This document shows positions 52,916 to 62,016 of a DNA stretch of 64,000 nt, one piece after another (position 1 is the first letter of the stretch; the number at the start of each line of letters is the position of its first letter). The translations under genes were made by a program, and so were the position numbers. This DNA is from [Clostridium] celerecrescens 18A (lineage in GTDB: Bacteria; Bacillota; Clostridia; Lachnospirales; Lachnospiraceae), in contig NZ_PGET01000001.1 in the NCBI RefSeq assembly GCF_002797975.1, forward strand, positions 2,728,001-2,792,000, in the 5' to 3' direction. The notes under the pieces are model-generated. The model saw only the letters and a list, made by a program, of their open reading frames with translations, was not told the origin of the DNA and did not search any database.

Positions 52916-54298
52916 TTACTGAACCGGCGGAATTACGGTTACTGTCATTCCTTCTGTAATCATGGAGGACGGTGCATCGATTATCTGCAACCCTTCTGTT
53001 AAGGCCCCTTCTTCCTCTGGAATGACTTCCGCCTGGATGTCACTCTCCACCCCGGTTTTCACCGGAATGAATGATACGATGTTATCCTTCACACAAGCGA
53101 TCGCTATGCTGCCATCCGGCTGCTGGACAACAGCGGAAATCGGGACAACCCATACATTTTCTGCCTTTCGAAGCTCTATCTTTGCCTTGGCAGTAATGCC
53201 TGCGATCAACCGGGTATTTTGATCAATGATCCGTATGGTGGTCGGGATGACTCTCTCCGTGGAACCATTCCCCTTCTCCTCGCCGGTTGGTGAAATGGCG
53301 GTTACCTCACCTCTTGCGGTTTCACCGCTTAAAATATCGGCGCTGATTTCCACCGGCTGCCCGATGGCTACCTTTCCGATGGAATACTCGCTGACATTGA
53401 TCTTCATCTCCAGTACATCCAGGTTGTTGATAATGAACATGGGTTTGTCATCGTCGGTTTTATCCGCAAAACGGCCTACCTTGCAGTTTACTCTTACTAC
53501 GGTTCCTGCAATAGGGCTGGTAACTTTGGTATTGGTAAGCGCTTCCTTCTTCTGTCCCAGTTCAAAGGCCTCTTTCTCGATCTGCAGGGCGTAGGACTCG
53601 TTTGCCACAGGTTTTCCGTTCTTTAACGTGTATGTACTTATTTCCCTCTGCGCATCATTCATAGTATTAGAAGCAGTTTCAAGCTCCACCTGGGAAGCGC
53701 TTCCTCCCTGGTATAGAGCCAGTGTCCGGTTATAATTGGCCTTGGCTGTCTCTAAATCCTGTTTTGCTTTTGCATATCCGTTCTCTGCTTCCAGCTGCTT
53801 ATCCTGATAGGTGCTGACAGCCAGATCATAGGCGTTCTGGGCAATGTCCACTTCCTTTTTTGCATCCTTGTCATCGAGCAATGCCAGAACCTGCCCTTTT
53901 TCTACCCTGTCCCCTTCCTTTACCGGAAGCTCCAGGATCTCCGCATGAAGATTGGATACTACTTCCACGCTGTCCGTTCCCTGGACGGGGCCGCTGACTG
54001 ACAGCATATCAACCACCTCTCCCTTGGCCAGAGGTGAAACAGTTACCGGTAATGCTCCGCCGCCGCTCCCTGCAAGAACTTTAAAGGCAATAAAAAAAGC
54101 CCCAATGGCCGCTGCTCCAATGGTTATGATCTTTCTCTTTTTGCTCCATTTTTTTCTTGAGCCCTTCTTTTTCTTCTTTTTGCCGTTATTTTCCTCTTCC
54201 ATAAGGTTTTCTAACTCTTTATCAAAGACTTCATCAGACATTTGCTCCATTTCTGCTGCTTCGTCTGTTTCTTCCACTTTGCTCTTAAATCTGTCCAT
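52916..54298 (-). CDS. HlyD/MacA-type periplasmic adaptor-like protein
   Basis: A 460-residue protein. A long acidic then lysine-rich cytoplasmic start (GKKKKKKGSRKKWSKKRK) precedes one membrane segment (ITIGAAAIGAFFIAFKV). The extracellular part has a split biotinyl-lipoyl domain (EILELPVKEGDRVEKGQVLALLDD and TKVTSPIAGTVVRV), an alpha-helical hairpin in between and a beta-barrel. MacA-like adaptors in monoderm bacteria pair with MacB-type pumps to export peptides or antibiotics. GGAGGG precedes ATG 54298; a longer frame is not supported. Confidence 0.9.
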   Translation of the reverse strand: MDRFKSKVEETDEAAEMEQMSDEVFDKELENLMEEENNGKKKKKKGSRKKWSKKRKIITIGAAAIGAFFIAFKVLAGSGGGALPVTVSPLAKGEVVDMLSVSGPVQGTDSVEVVSNLHAEILELPVKEGDRVEKGQVLALLDDKDAKKEVDIAQNAYDLAVSTYQDKQLEAENGYAKAKQDLETAKANYNRTLALYQGGSASQVELETASNTMNDAQREISTYTLKNGKPVANESYALQIEKEAFELGQKKEALTNTKVTSPIAGTVVRVNCKVGRFADKTDDDKPMFIINNLDVLEMKINVSEYSIGKVAIGQPVEISADILSGETARGEVTAISPTGEEKGNGSTERVIPTTIRIIDQNTRLIAGITAKAKIELRKAENVWVVPISAVVQQPDGSIAIACVKDNIVSFIPVKTGVESDIQAEVIPEEEGALTEGLQIIDAPSSMITEGMTVTVIPPVQ

Positions 54299-54572
54299 GC
54301 CCGTTTCCCTCCTGTGCTTGACACTTCTTTTTTCTTTATTATAGCGGGCTGATATAACTTTTTTAAGTATAAAATTCTTATTATTTTCTAAACTTTTCCA
54401 TTTTCCGGAACTTCTTCCGGGATAGAAGTGAGAAGCAAAGAGGAAACAAGGATAGTTATCCACCAATTTTCAGACAAACAGTGAAATAAAAAAATAACAA
54501 ATTGGTTTTTACCCTCACATGCTAATATTTTCTGAATATATTTATACAAATGACAGAAATGGAACCTATCGA

Positions 54573-55226
54573 ATGAACGAGCATTATCCATTTGTAAATC
54601 CTCCCCTTCCATATGCTTACGATGCGCTGGAGCCGTGCATCGACGCACTGACCATGTGTCTCCATCATGACAGGCACTTACAAACCTATGTGAACAACCT
54701 TAACAAAGCCCTTAAAGACTGTCCGGACCTGCATAGCTGGTCACTGGAAAGGCTGCTCTGCAATGTAGACTGTCTGAAAAAAGATATTCGGCAATCCATA
54801 CGGAATAACGGAGGCGGCGTTTTCAATCATATCTTTTATTTTAACGGCATGTCAAACTCTGAAACACGCTGTCAGGCCGGAAAGCTCTATGATGCAATTG
54901 TGGCTGAATTCGGGTGTGTAGAGGCCTTTTTTTATGAGTTTAAGGAAAAGGCACTGTCTGTTTTTGGTTCCGGATATGCATGGCTGACTGTAGACCAAAA
55001 CTGCAAACTTCAAATCATAACCACAGCAAATCAGGATACTCCTATTGTCCAAAACCTTTGTCCGGTACTTACCATAGACGTTTGGGAACATGCCTATTAT
55101 TTAATGCATTACAATGACAGGGAAGCATACATTCAAAACTGGTTCCATGTGGTGGACTGGGAGTGTGCCAATATGCATTACATGGAATGCCTGGATTGCT
55201 TTGGCTGCAAGAAATGCTGGAACTAA
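54573..55226 (+). CDS. Fe/Mn superoxide dismutase with a Cys-rich C-terminal tail
   Basis: A 217-residue SOD. Metal ligands are in LHHDRHLQTY (first His), FNHIFYF (second His) and DVWEHAYYLMHY (Asp and His). The outer-sphere Tyr and FGSGYAWL block are kept. It converts superoxide to peroxide. The end, YMECLDCFGCKKCWN, adds four Cys beyond the usual SOD core. ATG 54573 is chosen because family proteins begin near this point; the ribosome-binding site (GGAA) is weak. In some clostridia SOD is a spore-coat protein, which might explain a crosslinkable tail; this is inference. Confidence 0.88.
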   Translation: MNEHYPFVNPPLPYAYDALEPCIDALTMCLHHDRHLQTYVNNLNKALKDCPDLHSWSLERLLCNVDCLKKDIRQSIRNNGGGVFNHIFYFNGMSNSETRCQAGKLYDAIVAEFGCVEAFFYEFKEKALSVFGSGYAWLTVDQNCKLQIITTANQDTPIVQNLCPVLTIDVWEHAYYLMHYNDREAYIQNWFHVVDWECANMHYMECLDCFGCKKCWN

Positions 55227-55274
55227 AGTTCCATACCTCTCTCTTCTCAGCGGAGGACGGAACCTGTTTCCAAT

Positions 55275-55332
55275 AAAAAACACCGCCTTGTGTATGCTTG
55301 GTAAAATAATAGCCAGGCATGCACAAGGCGGT
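55275..55332 (-). terminator. Palindromic terminator R1 (pair of R2)
   Basis: ACCGCCTTGTGTATGCTTGG (55282-55301) pairs with 55313-55332; two mismatches. On the minus strand it is followed by TTTTTTATT and would end the PNPOx-family gene. Its 3' arm and T-run are almost identical to those of R2 at 56366-56420 on the opposite strand. Confidence 0.85.
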
Positions 55333-55385
55333 ATCCACGTATGCTGATCTAACGGTGATTCACAATCCGCTTCGCTCCCTTGTAG

Positions 55386-55778
55386 TTAAAATTTAATTAT
55401 CTCGGGCTTATCCGTAACCGATGCGATCGTTGCAGTGGCTTCTTTTAAATAAAAGACCTCGGTATTGCCATCATCTGCTGCGTACATCCTTTTTAACATA
55501 GGATAGGTGTCTAACATATGCTGCCTCGCTTCATTCCGGTCATCCTCAACAGCCACAGCTTCGATACGAATCCACTTATCACCGGCTATTCCGCAGATTT
55601 CAATTTTCGGATTCGTATGTATCTGTTTTGAAACATTTTTGATCTTGCCGGTTTGAATATAGAGTCTGTCTTCAAAAATGTCCACTGTTCCAAATGGACG
55701 GACCCTTGGCTGGTCGCCATCCATGGTTGCAATATAATATGTTTCACACTTTTTTAAAAATTCATAAACTTCTTTCAC
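55386..55778 (-). CDS. Pyridoxamine 5'-phosphate oxidase-family flavoprotein
   Basis: A 130-residue split-barrel protein. ATMDGDQPRVRPFG near the N-terminus is the family's FMN-binding strand, with KNVSKQIHTNPKIEICG downstream. Such small proteins bind FMN or F420 and act as reductases of uncertain substrate. The GTG at 55778 is preferred because GGAGG lies 8 nt upstream, whereas the ATG at 55793 has no ribosome-binding site. It is divergent from an HxlR regulator that probably controls it. Confidence 0.85.
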   Translation of the reverse strand: MKEVYEFLKKCETYYIATMDGDQPRVRPFGTVDIFEDRLYIQTGKIKNVSKQIHTNPKIEICGIAGDKWIRIEAVAVEDDRNEARQHMLDTYPMLKRMYAADDGNTEVFYLKEATATIASVTDKPEIIKF

Positions 55779-55873
55779 TCGATTATCCTCCATGTTCGTA
55801 GGGATTGACTGCTGTTTTTCTTTGCTATATAATAGTACGACAGTAAGATATGCTTTACAAGTAGGCATATGAT

Positions 55874-55901
55874 TATGACATAGTCATAAAAATATGACTA
55901 T
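55874..55901. promoter_or_regulatory. Candidate HxlR operator with three TATGAC half-sites
   Basis: TATGACATAGTCATA (55874-55888) overlaps ATAGTCATA-AAAA-TATGACTAT (55880-55901), so three alternating TATGAC half-sites lie in the 144-nt gap between the divergent PNPOx and HxlR genes. A symmetrical operator for the dimeric HxlR protein is the simplest reading. Confidence 0.6.
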
Positions 55902-55922
55902 TAGAAAAGGAGCGGATGTTTG

Positions 55923-56345
55923 ATGTCTGATAAATTTGATGCAAACAAATTGTGTCCCGTAAATGTAACGCAGAATTTATTGATGGGCAAATGGAAATTA
56001 ACAATTTTATGGATTGTCAGCCGCAAAACCAGGCGGTTTGGTGAGCTGCAAAGGCTTATCCCCGATGTGTCCCGCGGGGTCCTGGTACAACAGCTGAAAG
56101 AATTGGAACGGGATAATCTCATTCATAGAGAAGTATATAAAGAAGTGCCACCAAAAGTAGAGTATTCCATAACGAGCATTGGAGAAAGCTTTATTCCCAT
56201 AATGACTCAGATTATGGAGTGGGGTGCATCATACATAAATAAAACGACCACTTGTAATGTTGATATCTGCATCGCCAATAACTTTCCCTGTTCTAAATGT
56301 CATGAAATGTTAAATCTTGAGAAGGAAGCCATTGAGGATTTATAA
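55923..56345 (+). CDS. HxlR-family winged-helix regulator
   Basis: A 140-residue protein. CPVNVTQNLLMGKWKLTILWIVSRKTRRFGELQRLIPDVSRGVL is the HxlR DNA-binding pattern, including the N-terminal Cys that senses electrophiles or redox change in several members. More Cys follow near the end (CIANNFPCSKCHEM), which may give additional redox sensing. AAGGAG lies 10 nt before ATG 55923 (TTG 55920 is an alternative). Likely controls the divergent flavoprotein gene. Confidence 0.9.
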   Translation: MSDKFDANKLCPVNVTQNLLMGKWKLTILWIVSRKTRRFGELQRLIPDVSRGVLVQQLKELERDNLIHREVYKEVPPKVEYSITSIGESFIPIMTQIMEWGASYINKTTTCNVDICIANNFPCSKCHEMLNLEKEAIEDL

Positions 56346-56365
56346 TATATTTGTCTGTAAACTGG

Positions 56366-56420
56366 CACCGCCTTATACATGTCTGCTTAACTGGCCAGAC
56401 ATATACAAGGCGGTGTTTTT
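56366..56420 (+). terminator. Palindromic terminator R2 (pair of R1)
   Basis: CACCGCCTTATACATGTCTG (56366-56385) pairs with CAGACATATACAAGGCGGTG (56396-56415) with one mismatch, followed by TTTTT. It ends the HxlR gene. Compared with R1, changes in one arm are partly matched in the other. Confidence 0.88.
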
Positions 56421-56444
56421 CTTATATTCTTACCTGATTCAAGC

Positions 56445-57617
56445 TTACTTTACAGTCAGCACATGAACCTTCTTGCCGTCTTCCAGGGGACTGCTGCTCT
56501 GCATTACCACTTCATCCCCCTCGGACAATCCCTGGGATACCTCATAATAAGCGTTCTTTTTCTTTCCCTCTGTGACCGCCGTCTTTACCACGGTTCCACT
56601 TGAAACCTTATAAACGAAAGACCCGGAATCATCAGACTGGATGCACTTCGCCGGAATGTATACAGAAGTGTTTTCCTTATTATCGGATACCCTTAGATCC
56701 GCCGTCATGCCAATATAGCTGACCTTGCTTGCCTCTTCCAACTGTACGGTCACCGTAAACATCCCTGTGGAAGCATTGCTGACTGCGGAAATCTCGGAGA
56801 TAGTTCCCTGGCAGCTCTCACCCAAAGACTGAAGGCTGACATTCATGGGCATTCCTGTTTTCAGCTGGTCAATGTCCATATCGGCCACCTGGATCTTCAC
56901 CTTCTTGCCGCTGTCATCAATAACCGCCATGGCCTTAACCTGCGGGGAAACCATTTGACCAACTTCCACAAAAACATCTGTTATCATACCGGATATAGGT
57001 GATGTAACCATGCAGTCATCGTATTTTTTCTGCACGATATCCAGCGAAGCCCTGGCGCTGTCCATCTGGGCCTTTGTGACCTCATAATTGCCTGTCTGCC
57101 CATTTCTTGCCGCCTGAAGCTGTACGGATGCCGAATCCATCTGGGCCTTGGCACCTTCATATTCTGCCTGGGAAATAGCTCCGCCGGAATACAAGGCTTC
57201 CATCCGGCTAAAATTATCTCTGGCTGTTTGAAAGGCAATTTCCGCCGGCCTTACGCTTGTATTTTGCTGGCTTGCCTTCTCTGCATTTTTAAAAGCGGCT
57301 TCTGCTGCCTGATAGCCTGCCTTTGCCTGTTCCAGCTGAAGCCCTGCATCCTGATTATCTACCTGGAACAAAACGTCTCCTGCATTTATATGATCCCCTT
57401 GCTTTACCGGGATCTCTAAAATTTTTCCGTTGCTGTTTGGCATTACATCAACACTGCTGAGCGCTTCCACGGTTCCCTGCCAGACCATGGAGGACAAATC
57501 TTTACCTGATTTCGCTACCGCTACTGTTACCTCAGTCTGTTTACTCTCTCCCGCACATCCGGTAAGAAGGCCCACCAGCATTGCCGTTGCCATAAAACCT
57601 GTGATCAATTTTCTCAT
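56445..57617 (-). CDS. Lipoprotein membrane-fusion adaptor of an efflux system (RND/MacA-type)
   Basis: A 390-residue protein with a lipoprotein signal (VGLLTGCAG). It has the lipoyl halves KILEIPVKQGDHINAGDVLFQVDN and MVTSPISGMITDVFVEVGQMV, a long Ala/Gln-rich coiled-coil hairpin between them (about residues 95-190), a beta-barrel, and a membrane-proximal domain. GGAGGT precedes ATG 57617. Last gene of the MarR-ABC-ABC-HlyD operon; acts outside the membrane with the pump, by analogy with MacA. Confidence 0.9.
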   Translation of the reverse strand: MRKLITGFMATAMLVGLLTGCAGESKQTEVTVAVAKSGKDLSSMVWQGTVEALSSVDVMPNSNGKILEIPVKQGDHINAGDVLFQVDNQDAGLQLEQAKAGYQAAEAAFKNAEKASQQNTSVRPAEIAFQTARDNFSRMEALYSGGAISQAEYEGAKAQMDSASVQLQAARNGQTGNYEVTKAQMDSARASLDIVQKKYDDCMVTSPISGMITDVFVEVGQMVSPQVKAMAVIDDSGKKVKIQVADMDIDQLKTGMPMNVSLQSLGESCQGTISEISAVSNASTGMFTVTVQLEEASKVSYIGMTADLRVSDNKENTSVYIPAKCIQSDDSGSFVYKVSSGTVVKTAVTEGKKKNAYYEVSQGLSEGDEVVMQSSSPLEDGKKVHVLTVK

Positions 57618-57643
57618 CTTTTCCGACCTCCTGTAAGCCCTTT

Positions 57644-58324
57644 TCATTTCAGATGTATTTTAACAGATGCATTCATCCCAAAAACAAGGGGAAGATCTTC
57701 TTCGTTTTCAATCGTCACCTTAATTGGTATCAGCTGCGTCACTTTTGTATATTCCCCGCTGGTATTAAAGCTCATATTACCGGAAAAATAGGTTTGCGTG
57801 GCAGGGTCGATCTCCGTCACCTGTCCCTTAAAGGTTTTTCCGGGATATGCATCGATTTTCACATCCACCCGCTGACCTAAGTGGACCTTCATAATATCTG
57901 TTTCTTCTACATTTACCCCTATGTAAAGATTCGAGGTATCGGCTACCTGCGCCAGTTCTGAACCCAGGGCCACCGTCTGATTCACGGCTCCGTCATTTTT
58001 TACTACAGTTCCTGTAATGGGGGAACTAATGTAAGGAAGGACCTCCTGCCGTCCCATCACCTGATCCTGCTCTACCAGGTCCCCATTTTCCACATCCCAA
58101 GATAAAAGCTTTCCACTTGCTACCGCTTTTATGGAATACAGCTTTGCCGTTACTTTTGCATTATCGGTTTTAAAGTAAGAGACACTGGAATCATAGATAT
58201 AATATCCGACCCCGCATCCGGCAAGCACCAGTATGATCAGCAGGGGAGCTATGATCTTTTTTAGTTTTCCTGTTCCTGTCTTTATTTCCTGATCCTCAAT
58301 ATTAATATGTTTATTTTCCTGCAT
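57644..58324 (-). CDS. Short HlyD-family adaptor without an alpha-hairpin
   Basis: A 226-residue protein. One N-terminal membrane segment (IIAPLLIILVLAGCGVGYYIY) is followed by a lipoyl-like domain (SIKAVASGKLLSWDVENGDLV joined to LPYISSPITGTVVKNDGAVN) and a beta-barrel, similar to EmrA. The long coiled-coil hairpin that normally separates the two lipoyl halves is missing. GGAG lies 9 nt before ATG 58324. It lies between the ABC genes and a second adaptor with a full hairpin, so the two may work as one split assembly. Confidence 0.85.
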   Translation of the reverse strand: MQENKHINIEDQEIKTGTGKLKKIIAPLLIILVLAGCGVGYYIYDSSVSYFKTDNAKVTAKLYSIKAVASGKLLSWDVENGDLVEQDQVMGRQEVLPYISSPITGTVVKNDGAVNQTVALGSELAQVADTSNLYIGVNVEETDIMKVHLGQRVDVKIDAYPGKTFKGQVTEIDPATQTYFSGNMSFNTSGEYTKVTQLIPIKVTIENEEDLPLVFGMNASVKIHLK

Positions 58325-58343
58325 ATTTTTACTCTCCATTCTA

Positions 58344-60182
58344 TTATTGATCTGCAAACTGACTGTGGTACAGATCTGCATAAAATCCTTTCTTTTCCAA
58401 CAACGATTCATGATTACCCTGTTCTATGATATCGCCATCCTTCATTACCAGAATTAAGTCTGCATCCCGAATGGTGGAAAGGCGGTGGGCGATTACAAAG
58501 CTGGTTCTGCCATGCATCAGTTTGCCCATGGCCTTTTGGATCAAGACTTCTGTTCTTGTATCTATGGAACTGGTTGCTTCATCCAGTATCAAGATCTTTG
58601 GATCCGCTAAAATCGTCCTGGCAATCGTCAAAAGCTGCTTTTGACCCTGGGACAGGTTGCTGGATTCCTCGTTGATCACCATGTGATAGCCTCCCGGCAA
58701 TGACCGGATGAATTCGTCACAGTGAGCCGCTTTTGCCGCCTCTATGACCTCTTCATCTGTCTTATCAAAATTTCCATACCGGATATTATCCATAACGGTT
58801 GCATTGTACAGCCATGTTTCCTGGAGCACCATACCGAACATGGAACGTAAATCCCCTCTTGTAAAATCCAAGGTGTCATGACCGTCGATCAAAATATGAC
58901 CGGAATTTAATTCATAAAATCTCATCAGCAATTTCACTACTGTTGTTTTACCCGCTCCTGTGGGACCTACGATGGCAACCATCTGGCCGGCTTCTATGGC
59001 GGAAGAGAAATCGTGGATAATCATTGTATTGGGCGAATAGCCAAAACAAACATTTTTAAATTCCACATTTCCCTGGATCTCCTGCAGCTGGATCGGCGCC
59101 TCGTTTTCCGGCACCTCATCCTGCTCATCTAAAAACTCAAATACACGCTCGGCTGCTGCTGCTGTGGATTGCAGTGTGTTGGATACGTTTGCAATCTGGG
59201 AAATGGGCTGCATAAAGGACCTCATGTATTGGATAAATGCCTGAACGTCTCCAATCTCGATCACCTTTTCTACCGTTAAATAACCGCCTAATAAACAGAC
59301 ACCGACATAGCCTAAGTTGCTGACAAAGGTCATTATGGGCATCATCATGCCTGATAAAAACTGGGATTTCCAGGCTGACCCATATAATTTGTTGTTAATG
59401 GTCCGGAATTTTTCTATTGCTTCCTGCTCTCCGTTAAATATCTGAACCACATTATGGCCGCTGTAGATTTCTTCAATATGGCCGTTTAAGTATCCAAGGC
59501 TCTCCTGCTGCTTCTGGAAATATTTCTGGGATTTCTTAACCACACCCATAATCAGGCCCATGGAAACGAATAAGACCAAAACAGCCACCAGGGTCATCCG
59601 GATGCTGATGGATATCATCATGATCACGATCCCCACCAGTGTGGTCACTGAGGTGATGATCTGGGTCAAACTCTGATTCAATGTCTGGCTCACCGTATCC
59701 ACATCATTGGTGATCCTTGACAAAATCTCACCATGAGTTCTTGTATCATAATAATTAAGGGGTAGGCGGTTCATTTTCTCAGAAATATTTTTCCTGAGCT
59801 CATAAGTGACCTTCATGCTGATGCCGGACATGATATAGCTCTGCAAGTAAGAAAATGCAGCTGATACCAGATAAAGCACCACCAAAAGCAGCAGACGGTT
59901 TCGGATATACCGGAAATCCGTCAATAATCCGGTCCCCATTGCCCAGGCAATCAGGCCTTCAAACAGCTTTGTCGTAGCCTTTCCTAAAATCTTTGGTCCT
60001 GCAATGGAAAATACGGAGGAACAGCTGGCAAACAGAATCACAACATATACGGAGGTTTTATATGGTTTCAGATAATCGACCAGGTGCAGCATGGTTCCTT
60101 TAAAGTCCTTTGCACTCTCTGGTTTGCCATGCATACCGCCTCCTGGACCCATGGGGGAACTGGATGGTTTTTTCTCTGTCAT
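58344..60182 (-). CDS. ABC exporter half-transporter, subunit B (multidrug type)
   Basis: A 612-residue fused permease-ATPase. Six N-terminal membrane helices precede an NBD with Walker A GPTGAGKTT, signature NLSQGQKQLLTIARTI (LSQGQ variant), Walker B ILILDEATSSID and H-loop IAHRLST. Together with the next gene it forms a heterodimer of the LmrCD/BmrCD type. Its start overlaps the partner's end by 4 nt. Drug export is likely from context (MarR control), substrates unknown. Confidence 0.93.
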   Translation of the reverse strand: MTEKKPSSSPMGPGGGMHGKPESAKDFKGTMLHLVDYLKPYKTSVYVVILFASCSSVFSIAGPKILGKATTKLFEGLIAWAMGTGLLTDFRYIRNRLLLLVVLYLVSAAFSYLQSYIMSGISMKVTYELRKNISEKMNRLPLNYYDTRTHGEILSRITNDVDTVSQTLNQSLTQIITSVTTLVGIVIMMISISIRMTLVAVLVLFVSMGLIMGVVKKSQKYFQKQQESLGYLNGHIEEIYSGHNVVQIFNGEQEAIEKFRTINNKLYGSAWKSQFLSGMMMPIMTFVSNLGYVGVCLLGGYLTVEKVIEIGDVQAFIQYMRSFMQPISQIANVSNTLQSTAAAAERVFEFLDEQDEVPENEAPIQLQEIQGNVEFKNVCFGYSPNTMIIHDFSSAIEAGQMVAIVGPTGAGKTTVVKLLMRFYELNSGHILIDGHDTLDFTRGDLRSMFGMVLQETWLYNATVMDNIRYGNFDKTDEEVIEAAKAAHCDEFIRSLPGGYHMVINEESSNLSQGQKQLLTIARTILADPKILILDEATSSIDTRTEVLIQKAMGKLMHGRTSFVIAHRLSTIRDADLILVMKDGDIIEQGNHESLLEKKGFYADLYHSQFADQ

Positions 60183-61909
60183 TTCAATTCCTCCTCGCTA
60201 AGCTGTGACAATGCAATCTCCCGGTAAACCTCACAGGTTTTCATCAATTCCCGGTGAGTTCCTTTTCCGGCAACCCTGCCATGCTCCAAAACAATGATCT
60301 GGTCTGCATTCATGATCGTGCTGATGCGCTGTGCCACCAGGAAGATCGTGCTGTCACCGGTTTTTTCACGAAGTGCCGCCCGAAGCTTTGCATCTGTTTT
60401 AAAATCCAGAGCGGAAAAGCTGTCATCAAACACATTAACAGGCGCTCTTTTTACAAGGGCACGGGCAATGGAAAGACGCTGCTTTTGTCCGCCTGATACA
60501 TTTCCTCCTCCCTGGGCAATGGTTGACTCTAAGCCCTCCGACTTGGAATGGATAAATTCTGTTGCCTGAGCTGTATCCGCCGCCTCTTCTATCTGTTCCC
60601 TGGTGGCCTTCCGGTCTCCATACATCAGGTTGCTTTCAATTGTCCCTGAAAATAAGATCCCTTTTTGGGGAACAAATCCGATTGTTTCCCGTAATTCATG
60701 AATGGGCCAATCCTTGATATTTATTCCATCAATCAGGATTTCCCCTGACGTCACATCGTAAAATCTGGGAAGTAAGTTCACCAGAGTGCTTTTTCCGCTT
60801 CCCGTAGCCCCGATAAATGCCGTGGTACGTCCCGGCATCGCCGTAAACGTAATGTTATGTAACACATCCTCATCTGCATCCGGATACCGGAACGAAACAT
60901 CCCGGTAATCCACAACCCCCTTGGGAGCCTTTGGAATTTCAGCTGCATCCTTAGGATCTGCTATGGAGGGCTCCGTCCGGAGCACTTCAACAACACGCCT
61001 GATGGAAACGATCGCTCTTGGTATCATAATGAACATCATGGTCATCATCAAGAATGCCATGATGATCTGCATAACGTACTGCATATAGGCCATCATATCT
61101 CCCACCTCCATACGGAAGGAGGATACTGCCTTTGACCCTACCCATATGATCAGAAGATTGGTCAGATTCATAATCAGCATCATGGCCGGCATCATACCAG
61201 AGGTAACTCTATTGACAAACAAATTTGTCTCAGTCAGCCTTGCATTCACCTTCTCAAACCGTTTTTCTTCAAATCGCTGGGTGTTAAATGCCCTGATTAC
61301 CAGCGTTCCTTCCAGGCTTTCTCTTACTACCAGGTTTAATCGGTCAATGAGCTTCTGAACAAATTGAAAACTTGGCATAACAACTGCAAGCATACTGAAA
61401 ACCACTACTAACAATAACGCCACGGAAAGTGCAATAATCCATGACATTGACTTATTCTTGTCCAGTGCATGGATCACGCCTCCAACTCCCATGATCGGAG
61501 CGTAAAATACAATCCGGATCACCATAACGATCAACTGCTGGATCTGGGTGATATCGTTTGTTGTTCTTGTGATCAGGGAAGAGGTGGAGTACTTCTCCAG
61601 CTCTGTATTGGAAAAGCTCTCTATCTTCGTGAAAATGTCCTGGCGCATATCCCGGCTGACACCAGCCGCTATTCTGGCGGCGATGAAACCCACTAAAATC
61701 GTACAGCAGGCACTAATAAGGGCAATGCCTAACATTTGAAATCCCACTTTCAGAATGTAAGAGGTGTTGCCCGTTGTTATTCCTTTATTTACAATATCAG
61801 ACATGAAATCAGGAAGCGATAAGTCACAAGTCGCCTGACTATATAACAGTGCTACAGACACTGCTAAAAATAAAACATATGGCTTAAAATACCGAAAAAA
61901 TATTTTCAT
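60179..61909 (-). CDS. ABC exporter half-transporter, subunit A (multidrug type)
   Basis: A 576-residue fused permease-ATPase with Walker A GATGSGKST, signature NVSGGQKQRLSIARAL, and the residue after Walker B is Asp (VNVFDDSFSALD) instead of the catalytic Glu. Heterodimeric exporters of this kind often have one degenerate ATP site, so this is the non-catalytic partner. The H-loop is VAQRIST, with Gln for His, which fits. GGAGGG precedes ATG 61909. Confidence 0.93.
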   Translation of the reverse strand: MKIFFRYFKPYVLFLAVSVALLYSQATCDLSLPDFMSDIVNKGITTGNTSYILKVGFQMLGIALISACCTILVGFIAARIAAGVSRDMRQDIFTKIESFSNTELEKYSTSSLITRTTNDITQIQQLIVMVIRIVFYAPIMGVGGVIHALDKNKSMSWIIALSVALLLVVVFSMLAVVMPSFQFVQKLIDRLNLVVRESLEGTLVIRAFNTQRFEEKRFEKVNARLTETNLFVNRVTSGMMPAMMLIMNLTNLLIIWVGSKAVSSFRMEVGDMMAYMQYVMQIIMAFLMMTMMFIMIPRAIVSIRRVVEVLRTEPSIADPKDAAEIPKAPKGVVDYRDVSFRYPDADEDVLHNITFTAMPGRTTAFIGATGSGKSTLVNLLPRFYDVTSGEILIDGINIKDWPIHELRETIGFVPQKGILFSGTIESNLMYGDRKATREQIEEAADTAQATEFIHSKSEGLESTIAQGGGNVSGGQKQRLSIARALVKRAPVNVFDDSFSALDFKTDAKLRAALREKTGDSTIFLVAQRISTIMNADQIIVLEHGRVAGKGTHRELMKTCEVYREIALSQLSEEELK

Positions 61910-62016
61910 ATTTATTCCCTCCTTTCCTTTCATCTCTAATACTTTTTTTCAAACATTTTGTAGATCTGTCTATTTTTTCTAAATCTGTCTTTAACCTCTG
62001 CAATCTACCTAATTCC

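Noticed and set aside
55275..56420. MITE or insertion sequence at the PNPOx/HxlR locus
   Set aside because: No transposase, and the repeats work as terminators with T-runs; mobile origin is kept only as one possibility in the findings.
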